Counted from the first letter of the stretch, positions 9,061 to 17,696 are shown. The stretch is DNA of 64,000 nucleotides from Aliishimia sp039978895 (GCA_039978895.1 JBDWAL010000050.1:186001-250000), one strand, 5' to 3'. Program-made: numbers and translations. The notes: generated by a model from the sequence alone, not told the origin.

Positions 9061-10181
9061 CCTGAACCAGACACAACTTGCGTGGCGTCATAGTCATACA
9101 CCCAGTCCAACCGCCGGGCGAGCATCCCTGCCCCGGCGGCCAAAACCAATTGCGCGCCCCACGCCAGTGGTTTGCCAAAATGAAAACGCCGCGCATTGCC
9201 ACCAGCCAATCCAATAACGCGTGACACACGATGCCTGCGACCTTCAACATAGGTTGCAAGCGCACGCTCAAGCGTATCTGACGCCGACACAGCATCTGCC
9301 AAAACCCATGCGTCCTCCAAGGCCATGCACGCGCCTTGCGCCATAAATGGCAACATCGGATGCGCACAATCGCCAAGCAAAACGGTATTCCCTTTGAACC
9401 ACGTTTGCGCCACAGGTCGCGCGTGCAACGCCCATGTGTGCACCTTGGACACCCGCGCCAAGATCTCACCAACATTGCCGCCAAAATCTGCAAACCGATG
9501 CTGCAATTGGGACGTGTCGCCGGTCTGGGACCAACTGTCTTGCGTCCATCCCGTGCGTTCTTCCACACAGACGATGTTCATCAGTGATCCAGCGCGCAAA
9601 GGGTAGCTCACGATATGCGCTTTTCGCCCCATTGTCAGGCTCGCCATAGTTGGCACATCGCCGGACCAAGGCACCAAAGCACGCCAGGCCACATGCCCCG
9701 TGAAACGCGGCGAGTCGGGTCCATCGATGCCACTCCGCCACAAACTATGAGCCCCGTCAGCGGCAACGACCAACTCCGCGTCTACTGTGCCCGGTGTTGC
9801 CATTCGCCCCAAAACGAATTTCACGCCAGCGCCTTGCGCCGCATTCACCAAGACCGTTAATGCATCCGCGCGGTGCATATACCATGTCGGTCCTGCTGCT
9901 GGTGACGGGATTTTGGCAACTGCCCGCCCTTTTGCACCATCGCGAAACACGGTTCCTTTAGAAACCGACGCCAAAGCCGGAGGCGTATCCCCAACAGCCC
10001 CCAAAGCACGCAGTACCTTTTGACCGTTGGCGCTGACTTGCAGACCCGCGCCCACTTCTGTCATCGCAGGCGCTTGTTCATAAAGCGTCACATCTGCCCC
10101 GCGCTGCGCAAATGCGCATGCCGCGGCTGTGCCCCCGATACCGCCGCCAATCACGGCGACTGTCATGCCTGTCATGTTCAT
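9057..10181 (-). CDS. FAD-dependent monooxygenase (salicylate hydroxylase/UbiH-like)
   Basis: About 374 residues. N-terminal FAD dinucleotide fold VAVIGGGIGGTAAACAFAQRG, the DG motif VVAADGAHSLWR, and the second FAD motif VLLGDCAHPMLPFMAQGA place it among class A aromatic-ring hydroxylases. The substrate is not determined; salicylate-type 3-hydroxybenzoate hydroxylases are closest by motif. Start is uncertain among ATGs at 10181, 10175 and 10166; none has a strong ribosome site. A terminator separates it from dksA upstream. Confidence 0.85.
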   Translation of the reverse strand: MNMTGMTVAVIGGGIGGTAAACAFAQRGADVTLYEQAPAMTEVGAGLQVSANGQKVLRALGAVGDTPPALASVSKGTVFRDGAKGRAVAKIPSPAAGPTWYMHRADALTVLVNAAQGAGVKFVLGRMATPGTVDAELVVAADGAHSLWRSGIDGPDSPRFTGHVAWRALVPWSGDVPTMASLTMGRKAHIVSYPLRAGSLMNIVCVEERTGWTQDSWSQTGDTSQLQHRFADFGGNVGEILARVSKVHTWALHARPVAQTWFKGNTVLLGDCAHPMLPFMAQGACMALEDAWVLADAVSASDTLERALATYVEGRRHRVSRVIGLAGGNARRFHFGKPLAWGAQLVLAAGAGMLARRLDWVYDYDATQVVSGSG

Positions 10182-10198
10182 AGATGCAATGTGCCAAG

Positions 10199-10231
10199 AA
10201 AAAAGCGCCGGGGCCAAGTCCCGACGCTTTT
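10199..10231 (-). terminator. Rho-independent terminator of dksA
   Basis: On the minus strand, AAAAGCG...CGCTTTT arms enclose a GGGACTTGGCCCC core and are followed by a T-run (GCGCTTTTTTC). It lies just after the dksA stop. Confidence 0.85.
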
Positions 10232-10254
10232 AATTTTCAAACCAAAACCAGCGA

Positions 10255-10677
10255 TCAATCGTCGCGGTGCACTTTTTCGCGCCGCTCGTGACGCTCTTGC
10301 GCCTCAAGACTCATGGTTGCGATTGGACGTGCATCCAAACGCTTGAGCGAGATTGGCTCGCCAGTTACGGAACAGTAGCCAAATTCGCCTTCGTCGATGC
10401 GGCGCAGGGCGGCATCGATTTTGGCGACCAATTTGCGCTGACGATCACGCGTACGAAGTTCCAACGCGCGGTCGGTTTCTTCGCTGGCGCGGTCGTTCAC
10501 ATCTGGAATGTTACGCGTGTTATCTTGCAAGCCTTGGATCGTGTCTTGACTGCCAGAGAGCAATTCGTCCCTCCAGTCAAAAAGCTTGCGACGAAAATAT
10601 TCGACCTGACGGTCGTTCATAAATGGCTCGTCCTCAGCTGGACGATAATCACTGTCAAGATTGATTTCTTTGTTCAT
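10255..10677 (-). CDS. dksA: DksA/TraR family RNA polymerase-binding factor, zinc-finger cysteines lost
   Basis: 140 residues. DksA binds the RNA polymerase secondary channel and, with ppGpp, tunes stringent-response promoters. The coiled-coil region (about 15-95) with DRASEETDRALELRTRDR matches the family. The C-terminal zinc-ribbon keeps its outline (FGYCSVTGEPISLKRLDARP, then ATMSLEAQERHE) but has only one of the four zinc cysteines. This is like DksA2-type paralogues that work without zinc. A terminator follows directly. Confidence 0.92.
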   Translation of the reverse strand: MNKEINLDSDYRPAEDEPFMNDRQVEYFRRKLFDWRDELLSGSQDTIQGLQDNTRNIPDVNDRASEETDRALELRTRDRQRKLVAKIDAALRRIDEGEFGYCSVTGEPISLKRLDARPIATMSLEAQERHERREKVHRDD

Positions 10678-10852
10678 GATCGCACCCTTAGTTTAGCCAA
10701 AAACTTGGGGACGTGTGCCGCCCACTGCTCAATGGCCTGAACTCCTGCCGCAGCGTCTAACAGCGCATTTCGCGATTGTCACTACACATTTCTGCGCAAC
10801 TCAGGCAAAAATCCAGAGAATGTGAAATGGTTAAAAAACAAGGGCCAGCGCG

Positions 10853-11692
10853 ATGAAGTTTACAGGAACAGACAATTATGTGGCAACGGACGATCTTACG
10901 ATTGCTGTGAACGCTGCCGTGACTCTGGAACGCCCGCTTCTGGTCAAAGGCGAACCCGGTACCGGGAAAACCGAACTTGCCAAGCAAGTCGCCACGAGCC
11001 TTGGTCTGGAGATGATCGAGTGGAACATCAAATCCACCACCCGCGCCCAGCAAGGCCTTTATGAGTATGACGCCGTGAGCCGTCTGCGTGACAGCCAATT
11101 GGGCGAAGATCGCGTACATGATGTGAGCAATTACATCAAAAAAGGCAAACTCTGGCAGGCGTTTGAAAGCGACAAAAAAGTCGTCTTGCTGATCGACGAG
11201 ATCGACAAAGCCGACATCGAATTCCCTAATGACTTACTGCAAGAACTCGATAAGATGGAATTCTTCGTCTACGAAACGGGCGAAACCATTAAGGCCGTTA
11301 ACCGTCCTGTGGTGATCATCACCTCAAATAACGAAAAAGAATTGCCCGACGCCTTCCTGCGCCGCTGCTTCTTCCACTATATCCGCTTCCCTGACATGGA
11401 CACGCTGAAACAAATCGTCGAAGTCCACCATCCCGGCATCAAGGCCGACCTGCTGACGACAGCATTGACGCAGTTCTTTGAAGTACGCGAGCAAGCTGGC
11501 CTGAAGAAAAAGCCCTCGACATCTGAAGTGCTCGACTGGCTGAAATTGCTCTTGGCCGAAGATATGTCGCCCGAAGACCTCAAATCTGGCGGTGCGTCGG
11601 CCCTGCCCAAACTCCACGGCGCATTGCTGAAAAACGAGCAAGACGTGCACCTGTTCGAGCGCCTCGCCTTCATCGCGCGCGGTCAGCGCTAA
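10853..11692 (+). CDS. MoxR family AAA+ ATPase
   Basis: 279 residues. Walker A GEPGTGKTELAK (about 37-48), Walker B VVLLIDEIDKAD (about 117-128), sensor-1 ITSNNEKELPDAFLRRC and the arginine finger region are intact, so it should hydrolyse ATP. MoxR AAA proteins act as chaperone-like maturation factors, usually with a VWA-domain protein encoded immediately downstream. Here the downstream gene is unrelated, so the partner must be elsewhere or lost. Confidence 0.9.
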   Translation: MKFTGTDNYVATDDLTIAVNAAVTLERPLLVKGEPGTGKTELAKQVATSLGLEMIEWNIKSTTRAQQGLYEYDAVSRLRDSQLGEDRVHDVSNYIKKGKLWQAFESDKKVVLLIDEIDKADIEFPNDLLQELDKMEFFVYETGETIKAVNRPVVIITSNNEKELPDAFLRRCFFHYIRFPDMDTLKQIVEVHHPGIKADLLTTALTQFFEVREQAGLKKKPSTSEVLDWLKLLLAEDMSPEDLKSGGASALPKLHGALLKNEQDVHLFERLAFIARGQR

Positions 11693-12017
11693 AGTTTGGC
11701 ATCGGCCTACCCCCATTTTGACAACATAGCTGCGCGCAGCAGTAGATCCTTACTCGCTGCGCGCCCTAGTTGTCCAAAAGCTTTGTTGGATGACCGCTAA
11801 GAGCCCAACGTGTGAATTCGTCACCGTGCAGCGAATGACCGAAACCCAATTGAGTGTTTCAAACGATCAAGGTAGTATCCGTATATGGCCATGCTCGGGC
11901 CTCCCCCCTCCACTGGGGCAGCATTCGACATGCGGGGCAATACCATTTCGAACCCAACCCGTTCGAGCACGCGCATAAGGAGGGATTGCGGACACCGCTC
12001 GAAAGAGGAGGTTCAAG
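11693..12017. other. Intergenic region with large inverted repeat; no gene supported
   Basis: 325 bp between the MoxR and DnaB-like genes. It contains the 64-bp inverted repeat described separately and, near its 3' end, two strong ribosome-site sequences (AAGGAGG near 11978 and GAGGAGG near 12006). No ORF longer than a few codons is supported, apart from a possible 11-codon TTG frame (11986-12021) whose TGA overlaps the next ATG. Confidence 0.5.
11716..11779. repeat. Imperfect inverted repeat, possible terminator
   Basis: Left arm TTTTG-ACAAC...GCGCGCAGC (11716-11739) pairs with the right arm GCTGCGCGC...GTTGTCCAAAA (11756-11779) with small bulges around a short loop. The position just after the MoxR stop suggests transcription termination; no long T-run follows. 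Confidence 0.5.
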
Positions 12018-12731
12018 ATGAGACTGTCATCACCAATCTACAAGCTAAAGCGTCAGGCAAAAATGCTGGCACGCGATAACGACATTAGGCTCCACGAGGC
12101 ACTCAATCAGATTGCCACGAAAGAAGGCTTCAAGGACTGGAGCCACTTGGCGTCTAACTACTCCAAAACGACACCTGCCAAGGAAATCATGAGACAGATG
12201 AGTTCAGGCGATATGGTGCTTATCGGTGCGCGCCCAGGACATGGTAAAACCCTTCTGGGGTTGGAGCTGACTGCATTGGCTGAAAAAATCAATCGCAAAG
12301 GCTATGTTTTTACTTTAGACTACAATGAAACGGACGTTTGGGATCGGTTTGAAAAGCTTGGATTCGACCCTAAGAAATTTGACCGTCCCGTCGTCGTTGA
12401 TACCTCGGACAACATCTGCGCGGCTCATATCATTAAATGCCTCAACAATACGCCTAGTGATGCATTAGTCGTTGTCGATTACTTGCAGCTATTGGATCAA
12501 AAGCGAAGCAATCCTCCGCTTAATGATCAAGTTAATTCGCTCAAGAAATTTGCTTCCGAAAGCGGTGCGATTGTTGTCATGATCTCACAAATTGACCGCG
12601 CTTTTGAACTATCCTCAGGTGGCCTGCCAAGCATCAATGACATTCGATTGCCAAATCCCGTTGATCTGTCGATTTTCGATAAAAAATGTTTCCTACATGA
12701 TGGCGAAATCCAGATAGATATGGCGGCATAA
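12018..12731 (+). CDS. Small DnaB-like RecA-fold ATPase
   Basis: 237 residues. Residues 1-55 form a helical segment (LARDNDIRLHEALNQIATKEG, then FKDWSHLASN). Residues 60-230 form a RecA/DnaB-C-type ATPase: Walker A GARPGHGKTLLG and Walker B ALVVVDYLQLLDQ, the latter very like the DnaB signature. The protein is half the size of replicative DnaB and lacks its N-terminal primase-binding domain. The start has a strong GAGGAGG site. Base composition looks more AT-rich than its neighbours, suggesting an accessory gene. Cellular role unknown. Confidence 0.8.
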   Translation: MRLSSPIYKLKRQAKMLARDNDIRLHEALNQIATKEGFKDWSHLASNYSKTTPAKEIMRQMSSGDMVLIGARPGHGKTLLGLELTALAEKINRKGYVFTLDYNETDVWDRFEKLGFDPKKFDRPVVVDTSDNICAAHIIKCLNNTPSDALVVVDYLQLLDQKRSNPPLNDQVNSLKKFASESGAIVVMISQIDRAFELSSGGLPSINDIRLPNPVDLSIFDKKCFLHDGEIQIDMAA

Positions 12732-12746
12732 AGCGGGTTGAACTTT

Positions 12747-12791
12747 CTTTGCGGACGTTCGTTGAAGGTCTGCAAAGTCCGCTTAGCGGAC
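12747..12791. repeat. REP-like overlapping inverted repeats
   Basis: CTTTGCGGAC (12747-12756) can pair with GTCTGCAAAG (12769-12778), while GTCCGC (12777-12782) can pair with GCGGAC (12786-12791) across a 3-base loop. The two hairpins share bases and so are mutually exclusive. It lies just after the stop of the DnaB-like gene. The sequence looks like dispersed repeats I associate with Rhodobacteraceae intergenic regions, from memory only. Confidence 0.5.
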
Positions 12792-12874
12792 ATTGCACCC
12801 TTAAGATCGCATTGCGCAGCTATTCTGCCGCTACACTCCAAACTGCCACATCCATACCTAAAACCACAGCCAAA

Positions 12875-12902
12875 AGAAAAAACGGAGAGCCGAAACCCTC
12901 CG
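12875..12902 (-). terminator. Rho-independent terminator (minus strand)
   Basis: CGGAG (reverse of 12898-12902) pairs with CTCCG (reverse of 12883-12887) around a short GC-rich loop, followed on the minus strand by TTTTTTCTTTT. It would end transcripts from nrdJ or from the structured RNA. Confidence 0.8.
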
Positions 12903-13117
12903 CTAAGTTTCGCCGTTCAGGCTCAGTTTGTTAACCGCTCGGTGTTTTTTTGCCTGCGGCCTGAACGTCGTCCAGAGCGAACGCATCCGCCCCTTGTGAA
13001 GGTGGGCAGGACAATGGTCCGTCCCCACCCTATCTTGTTGTGTCGTCGGGAACCTCAAGCCGGGCTATGTGCCTGCTCGGGGCTCCCTACACACCCCGCG
13101 AAGGGATGCGAATTCCT
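12903..13117 (-). ncRNA. Candidate structured RNA or structured nrdJ 3' UTR
   Basis: Directly after the nrdJ stop the minus strand can form two strong stem-loops. The first, 13087-13048, has outer arm GGGAGCC/GGTTCCC and inner CGAGC/GCTTG and GGC/GCC. The second, 13029-13001, has GGTGGG/CCCACC with inner GGAC/GTCC. A CGACGACAC stretch lies between them, and the terminator at 12875-12902 closes the unit. The conserved look resembles a housekeeping RNA, and the CGACGACACA stretch recalls part of 6S RNA, but I cannot confirm 6S. Strand is chosen because only the minus strand has a terminator. Confidence 0.4.
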
Positions 13118-16100
13118 TTAGCTACAGCCCGAGGTTCCGCCGCAGGTGTTGCACTTCATGCAGGTTCCGTTGCGCACCAATGTGTAGTTGCCGCATTCGC
13201 CGCATGCTTCACCTTCATAGCCTTGCATCTTTGCCTTGGCGGCTGCGTTCAGTTGCATGGATCCACTGCTGACGGACGCGCCCGCACCGGATGCCGCAAC
13301 AGAGGCTTCTGGCAAAAGGGCTTTCAAGGCTGATGCCGGATCCGCGACGCCAGCAAAGGCAACCGTGCTTTCTGACATGCCCCCAGCCCCACCTTGCAAG
13401 ACGACCAATTCTTGCGGCATGCGTTTGCGCAAATACCCCGTAGAGCTGATCTGCTTGAGCACTTCCAAAGACTTGCTCGCAGCCGTGTCTGACATTTCAC
13501 GCACGTTTGAGATGCCTTCTTCGACAACGCCTAGACCGATATCATCAAAGCTCGCGCCTTCTGGTTTCACATGTGCCAGATCGGTGCGGTCCAAATAGGA
13601 CACAGCCAGTTCGCGGAAAATGTAATCCAGGATCGAGGTCGCGTTCTTGATGCTGTCATTGCCTTGCACCATGCCCGCAGGTTCGAATTTGGTAAACGTG
13701 AAGGCGTCCACGAATTCCTCAAGCGGAACACCGTATTGCAGACCAACCGACACAGCGATTGCGAAGTTGTTCATCATTGCCCGGAAGCCCGCACCTTCTT
13801 TGTGCATATCGATGAAGATTTCGCCCAAGTTGCCATCTTCGTACTCACCTGTGCGCAGATAGACTTTGTGTCCGCCGATGATGGCTTTTTGGGTATAGCC
13901 TTTGCGGCGCTCTGGCATTTTTTCGCGGTGCGATTTTACGATCTCTTTGACGACGACCTTTTCGATGATCTTCTCGGCGATCATGGTGGCCTTTTCGTGG
14001 ATATTGCCACTTTCAAGGATTTCTGCGGCCTCATCATCATCGTCGACAAGCGCTGCAGCCAAAGGTTGCGACAGTTTGGAGCCATCACGGTACAATGCGT
14101 TAGCTTTCACACCCAAAGACCACGACAATTCATAGGCTTTTTGGCAATCTTCGATCGTTGCGTCGTTTGGCATGTTGATCGTCTTGGAAATCGCGCCCGA
14201 GATGAACGATTGTGCCGCGGCCATCATGGTAATGTGGCTGTTCACATCCAGATAGCGTTTGCCTTTTTTGCCGCACGGGTTCGCGCAGTCAAAAATCGCA
14301 TAGTCGCTTTCCTTCAAGAACGGCGCGCCTTCAAGCGTCATCGTCCCACATACGTGGTCGTTGGCCGCGTCGATATCCGCTTTCGAGAAACCCAAAGTCT
14401 TGAGCAAATCAAATGTTGGATCGTTCAGCTTGGCAGCCGGAATACCCAGAACGTTTTCGCAGAAATCAGCACCCAGCGTCCATTGGTTGAACACAAAGCG
14501 GATGTCGAATGCGCTTTCTAATGCGGCATCGACCTTGGCCAATTCGTTGGGGCCAAACCCGTGCGCGATTAGCGATGTGTTGTTGATGCCCGGCGCATTT
14601 CCAAGCGTTCCGTGGCCAACAGCATAAGACACGATTTCTTCGATCTGCGCTGACCCGTAACCCAACTTTTCTAAAGCAGCTGGAACGGATTGGTTGATGA
14701 TCTTAAAGTAACCACCGCCCGCGAGTTTCTTGAATTTCACCAATGCGAAATCTGGCTCAATCCCGGTTGTGTCGCAGTCCATCACCAGACCGATGGTGCC
14801 GGTTGGTGCGATAACTGTTGATTGCGCGTTACGGTATCCATGCTTTTGACCAAGCTTGAGTGCTTCGTCCCAAGACGCCATCGCCAGATCGATCAATTTC
14901 GCGTCTGGGCAATTGGCGTGATCCAAGGCAACAGGTTTCACCGCCAGCGCTTCGTACCCATCCGTCGCGCCATATGCTGCGTTACGGTGGTTGCGAATGA
15001 CGCGCAGCATGTTGTCTTTGTTGCGCTTGTAGCCCGCAAATGCACCCAACTCGCCCGCCATCTCAGCGGATGTCGCATAAGACACACCCGTCATGATCGC
15101 TGTCAAAGCGCCACACAAAGCCCGCCCCTCATCGGAGTCATAGCTGAAGCCCATATTCATCAACAGCCCACCAATATTGGCGTAACCGAGGCCCAAAGTC
15201 CGGAAATCATAGGAGCGTTGCGCGATTTCCTTGGATGGGAATTGCGCCATGGTGACAGAAACTTCCAACGTCAGCGTCCAAAGGCGGGCCGCGTGCATGT
15301 AGTCTTCTGCTTGGAACTCGCCGTCTTTCAAGAAGGTCAGCAAGTTCATCGATGCGAGGTTACAGGCCGTGTCATCAAGGAACATGTATTCAGAACATGG
15401 GTTTGAGCCACGAATTTCACCATCTGCAGGGCACGTGTGCCACTCATTTACGGTGTCGTGATATTGGATGCCCGGATCGGCGCAGGCCCATGCGGCGTGG
15501 CCGACTTTTTCCCAAAGATCGCGGGCTCTGATCGTTTTGGTGACTTTGCCATCGGTGCGGTTGGTCAACTGCCAATCCGCATCTTTTTCAATCGCGGTTA
15601 GGAACGCATTTGTCACGCGGATAGAGTTGTTCGAGTTCTGCCCGGAAACAGACGAATACGCCTCAGAATCCCAATCCGTGTCATAGGTCGGGAATTCGAT
15701 TGAAGCATGGCCTTGCTTTGCATAGTCAAGAACACGCTTTACGTAAGTCTCTGGAATAGCGACTTTCTTGGCGTCACGCACAGCATCTTTCAACTGCGGG
15801 TTTACCTTTGGATCATAGGCATCGACCTCAGCGCCGTCCCAAGCTTTGATCGCTTCAAAGATCGCGTTGAGTTTCATCTCGTGCATTTTGGAGCCAGCGA
15901 CAATGCTTGCTACTTTCTGCTCTTCGATCACCTTCCAATTGATGAAATCTTCGATATCTGGGTGGTCCGCGTCCACGATAACCATTTTCGCCGCGCGACG
16001 TGTGGTGCCGCCGGATTTGATGGCGCCAGCCGCGCGATCACCAATTTTCAGAAAGCCCATCAGGCCCGAAGATTTGCCGCCACCTGACAGCGATTCCCCT

Positions 16101-16798
16101 GCCCCGCGAAGATGCGAGAAGTTGGTGCCGGTGCCAGACCCGTATTTGAACAGACGCGCTTCACGCACCCACAAATCCATGATCCCGCCATCGTTAACCA
16201 AGTCATCCTGAACACCTTGGATAAAGCAGGCGTGAGGCTGCGGGTGCTCATAGCTGGATGTGGATTTGGTCAAGACGCCTGTTTTGTAATCAACATAGTG
16301 GTGGCCTTGCGCCGGACCGTCGATGCCATAGGCCCAGTGTAGACCCGTGTTGAACCACTGCGGCGAATTCGGTGCTGCGCGTTGAGTTGCCAACATATAG
16401 CGCATTTCATCGAAGTAGGCGCGAGCGTCTTCTTCAGACGTGAAGTAGCCGCCTTTCCAGCCCCAATATGTCCACGCACCGGCCAAACGGTCGAATACTT
16501 GTTTGGAGGACGTTTCGCCGACCATTTCGGCGCCCGCCGCTGGCTCAGAACGCCAAAGGAATTCAGGAACACCATCTTCTTTCACCCGCTTCAGCTTGGA
16601 CGGTACACCCGCTTTGCGGAAGTACTTCTGAGCGATGACGTCGCTTGCAACTTGGCTCCAGCTGTCAGGAACAACCACGTTATCAAGATTGAACACAATC
16701 GTGCCGTCCGGGTTCCGGATTTCGGACACTGTGCTGACGAAATTGATCGCCGCGTATGCGTCCGAACCATCTTTGGTGAATTTGCGTTCTATCTTCAT
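13118..16798 (-). CDS. nrdJ: Vitamin B12-dependent ribonucleotide reductase (class II)
   Basis: 1226 residues. It reduces ribonucleotides to deoxyribonucleotides with adenosylcobalamin as radical generator. The start at ATG 16798 (MKIERKFTKDGSDAYAAINF) has GAGG 6 nt upstream and fits the family; a longer frame lacks such a site. The catalytic barrel includes NSPQWFNTG, the GSNPCSEYMF active-site cysteine region and the APTGTIGLVMDCDT loop. The C-terminus carries a cysteine-rich tail (GEACGECGNY, CMKCNTCGG) thought to re-reduce the active site. An NrdR-like box lies about 210 bp upstream. No other ribonucleotide reductase is in the window. Confidence 0.97.
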   Translation of the reverse strand: MKIERKFTKDGSDAYAAINFVSTVSEIRNPDGTIVFNLDNVVVPDSWSQVASDVIAQKYFRKAGVPSKLKRVKEDGVPEFLWRSEPAAGAEMVGETSSKQVFDRLAGAWTYWGWKGGYFTSEEDARAYFDEMRYMLATQRAAPNSPQWFNTGLHWAYGIDGPAQGHHYVDYKTGVLTKSTSSYEHPQPHACFIQGVQDDLVNDGGIMDLWVREARLFKYGSGTGTNFSHLRGAGESLSGGGKSSGLMGFLKIGDRAAGAIKSGGTTRRAAKMVIVDADHPDIEDFINWKVIEEQKVASIVAGSKMHEMKLNAIFEAIKAWDGAEVDAYDPKVNPQLKDAVRDAKKVAIPETYVKRVLDYAKQGHASIEFPTYDTDWDSEAYSSVSGQNSNNSIRVTNAFLTAIEKDADWQLTNRTDGKVTKTIRARDLWEKVGHAAWACADPGIQYHDTVNEWHTCPADGEIRGSNPCSEYMFLDDTACNLASMNLLTFLKDGEFQAEDYMHAARLWTLTLEVSVTMAQFPSKEIAQRSYDFRTLGLGYANIGGLLMNMGFSYDSDEGRALCGALTAIMTGVSYATSAEMAGELGAFAGYKRNKDNMLRVIRNHRNAAYGATDGYEALAVKPVALDHANCPDAKLIDLAMASWDEALKLGQKHGYRNAQSTVIAPTGTIGLVMDCDTTGIEPDFALVKFKKLAGGGYFKIINQSVPAALEKLGYGSAQIEEIVSYAVGHGTLGNAPGINNTSLIAHGFGPNELAKVDAALESAFDIRFVFNQWTLGADFCENVLGIPAAKLNDPTFDLLKTLGFSKADIDAANDHVCGTMTLEGAPFLKESDYAIFDCANPCGKKGKRYLDVNSHITMMAAAQSFISGAISKTINMPNDATIEDCQKAYELSWSLGVKANALYRDGSKLSQPLAAALVDDDDEAAEILESGNIHEKATMIAEKIIEKVVVKEIVKSHREKMPERRKGYTQKAIIGGHKVYLRTGEYEDGNLGEIFIDMHKEGAGFRAMMNNFAIAVSVGLQYGVPLEEFVDAFTFTKFEPAGMVQGNDSIKNATSILDYIFRELAVSYLDRTDLAHVKPEGASFDDIGLGVVEEGISNVREMSDTAASKSLEVLKQISSTGYLRKRMPQELVVLQGGAGGMSESTVAFAGVADPASALKALLPEASVAASGAGASVSSGSMQLNAAAKAKMQGYEGEACGECGNYTLVRNGTCMKCNTCGGTSGCS

Positions 16799-17008
16799 GG
16801 CTGCCTCGTTCCATCTAGTAATTGTCCCGGGTGATCCCGGTGTTGTGTAAGCCGCATGTGTGGCCCCGAACGCCCGCCCCGAGACATGTCTCGCAGCAAA
16901 ACAAATTTTGTGCCGCCCCAATCAAGAGCAGTCGTCGGCGCTAAGCCGCATCGTCGTCAAATTGTAAGTCTATCGCCCCTGCTCAAGATGCGGTGTGTGT
17001 CGAGTGGA

Positions 17009-17024
17009 ACACTATATCTTGTGG
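17009..17024 (-). promoter_or_regulatory. NrdR-box-like operator upstream of nrdJ
   Basis: The 16-mer ACACTATATCTTGTGG matches the NrdR consensus acaCwAtATaTwGtgt at 14 positions. On the minus strand it includes TATAGT, which could be the -10 of the nrdJ promoter, so binding would block transcription. Only one box is seen, whereas NrdR usually binds a pair 31-32 bp apart. Confidence 0.5.
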
Positions 17025-17261
17025 CTCGTCGATCCGCTTGCACAAACTGGCGCATCTGGGCAGTTCTCGTCAACGGATTTTTTACCAATTTTTCGACAAA
17101 GATGCTCTTGACCCATCGGCCCATTTTGAGGAGGCAGATCGCCTGTCCGATTCATCCTCTGGACTACCCACAGCCGCTCTGGGTTTGCGTGTTTCCGCCG
17201 ATTGTAAAATTTTTGTGTAGTTCGGGTTTATTAGCCGAAATGTCTGATGCAATGCGTGAAC

Positions 17262-17270
17262 TTATCCACA
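17262..17270 (+). promoter_or_regulatory. DnaA box
   Basis: Perfect TTATCCACA. It is isolated, so it is more likely a regulatory or titration site than an origin; it lies in the long nrdJ upstream region. Confidence 0.4.
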
Positions 17271-17421
17271 GATATGCTGCAGCGCAGCAATTGCGATTCT
17301 TCCGGCAGACGCGAATTCTGCCTCCGACGAAATTCTGGCAATATTTTGTCACACATGCACAAAATCACTACAAATTCTGGATTCGTTCCAAACTGCGATT
17401 CCACTAGTTTGACACAGCTCG

Positions 17422-17436
17422 GACACAATATGTGTC
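17422..17436. repeat. Palindrome GACACA-ata-TGTGTC
   Basis: Perfect 6-bp arms with a 3-base centre in the gene-free region upstream of nrdJ. Size and symmetry suit a dimeric regulator. Confidence 0.35.
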
Positions 17437-17564
17437 GCGCAGATACCCGAACCTACTAAATGTGGCGCTCTTGTGCAGGAGACAGGCACCGGCCTTGCGA
17501 ATCCAATACCCCAATGCAGACGCTAAGCGTCAAACATTGTGGGATACAGGTGATGTGAGAAAAG

Positions 17565-17641
17565 TGGTCGGAGCGAGAGGATTCGAACCTCCGACCCCCT
17601 GTACCCAAAACAGGTGCGCTACCAGGCTGCGCCACGCTCCG
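17565..17641 (-). tRNA. tRNA-Pro(TGG)
   Basis: 77 nt. Acceptor CGGAGCG/CGCTCCG, D-arm GGCGCAGCCTGGTAGCGC, anticodon loop TTTGGGT between CCTGT/ACAGG (anticodon TGG), T-loop GGTTCGAATCC, encoded CCA. Confidence 0.96.
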
Positions 17642-17696
17642 GACCTGAGGCGGTGCATACTTCCAACGAAATGATTTGGAAAGTCCTAACCTGCCC

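Larger units (their letters stand above)
12732..13117. other. Intergenic region: REP-like element, terminator and structured RNA candidate
   Basis: 386 bp between two convergent genes. It holds the overlapping hairpins at 12747-12791, a minus-strand terminator at 12875-12902, and a strongly structured 13001-13087 segment. No protein-coding ORF is supported. Confidence 0.5.
16799..17564. other. Long upstream region of nrdJ without genes
   Basis: 766 bp with no supported ORF. It contains an NrdR-like box (17009-17024), a perfect DnaA box (17262-17270), AT-rich stretches (17200-17230, 17340-17400) and a palindrome GACACA-ata-TGTGTC at 17422-17436. I looked for a cobalamin riboswitch and saw no convincing one. 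Confidence 0.5.

Noticed and set aside
13571..14521. Plus-strand 316-codon ORF inside nrdJ
   Set aside because: Shadow of nrdJ, which has full-length conserved motifs on the other strand.
17200..17450. Replication origin
   Set aside because: Only one DnaA box with no cluster, no dnaA, parAB or repABC genes nearby.
16799..17564. Cobalamin riboswitch upstream of B12-dependent nrdJ
   Set aside because: Searched for the conserved B12-box and pseudoknot pattern and found none; only NrdR-like and DnaA sites.
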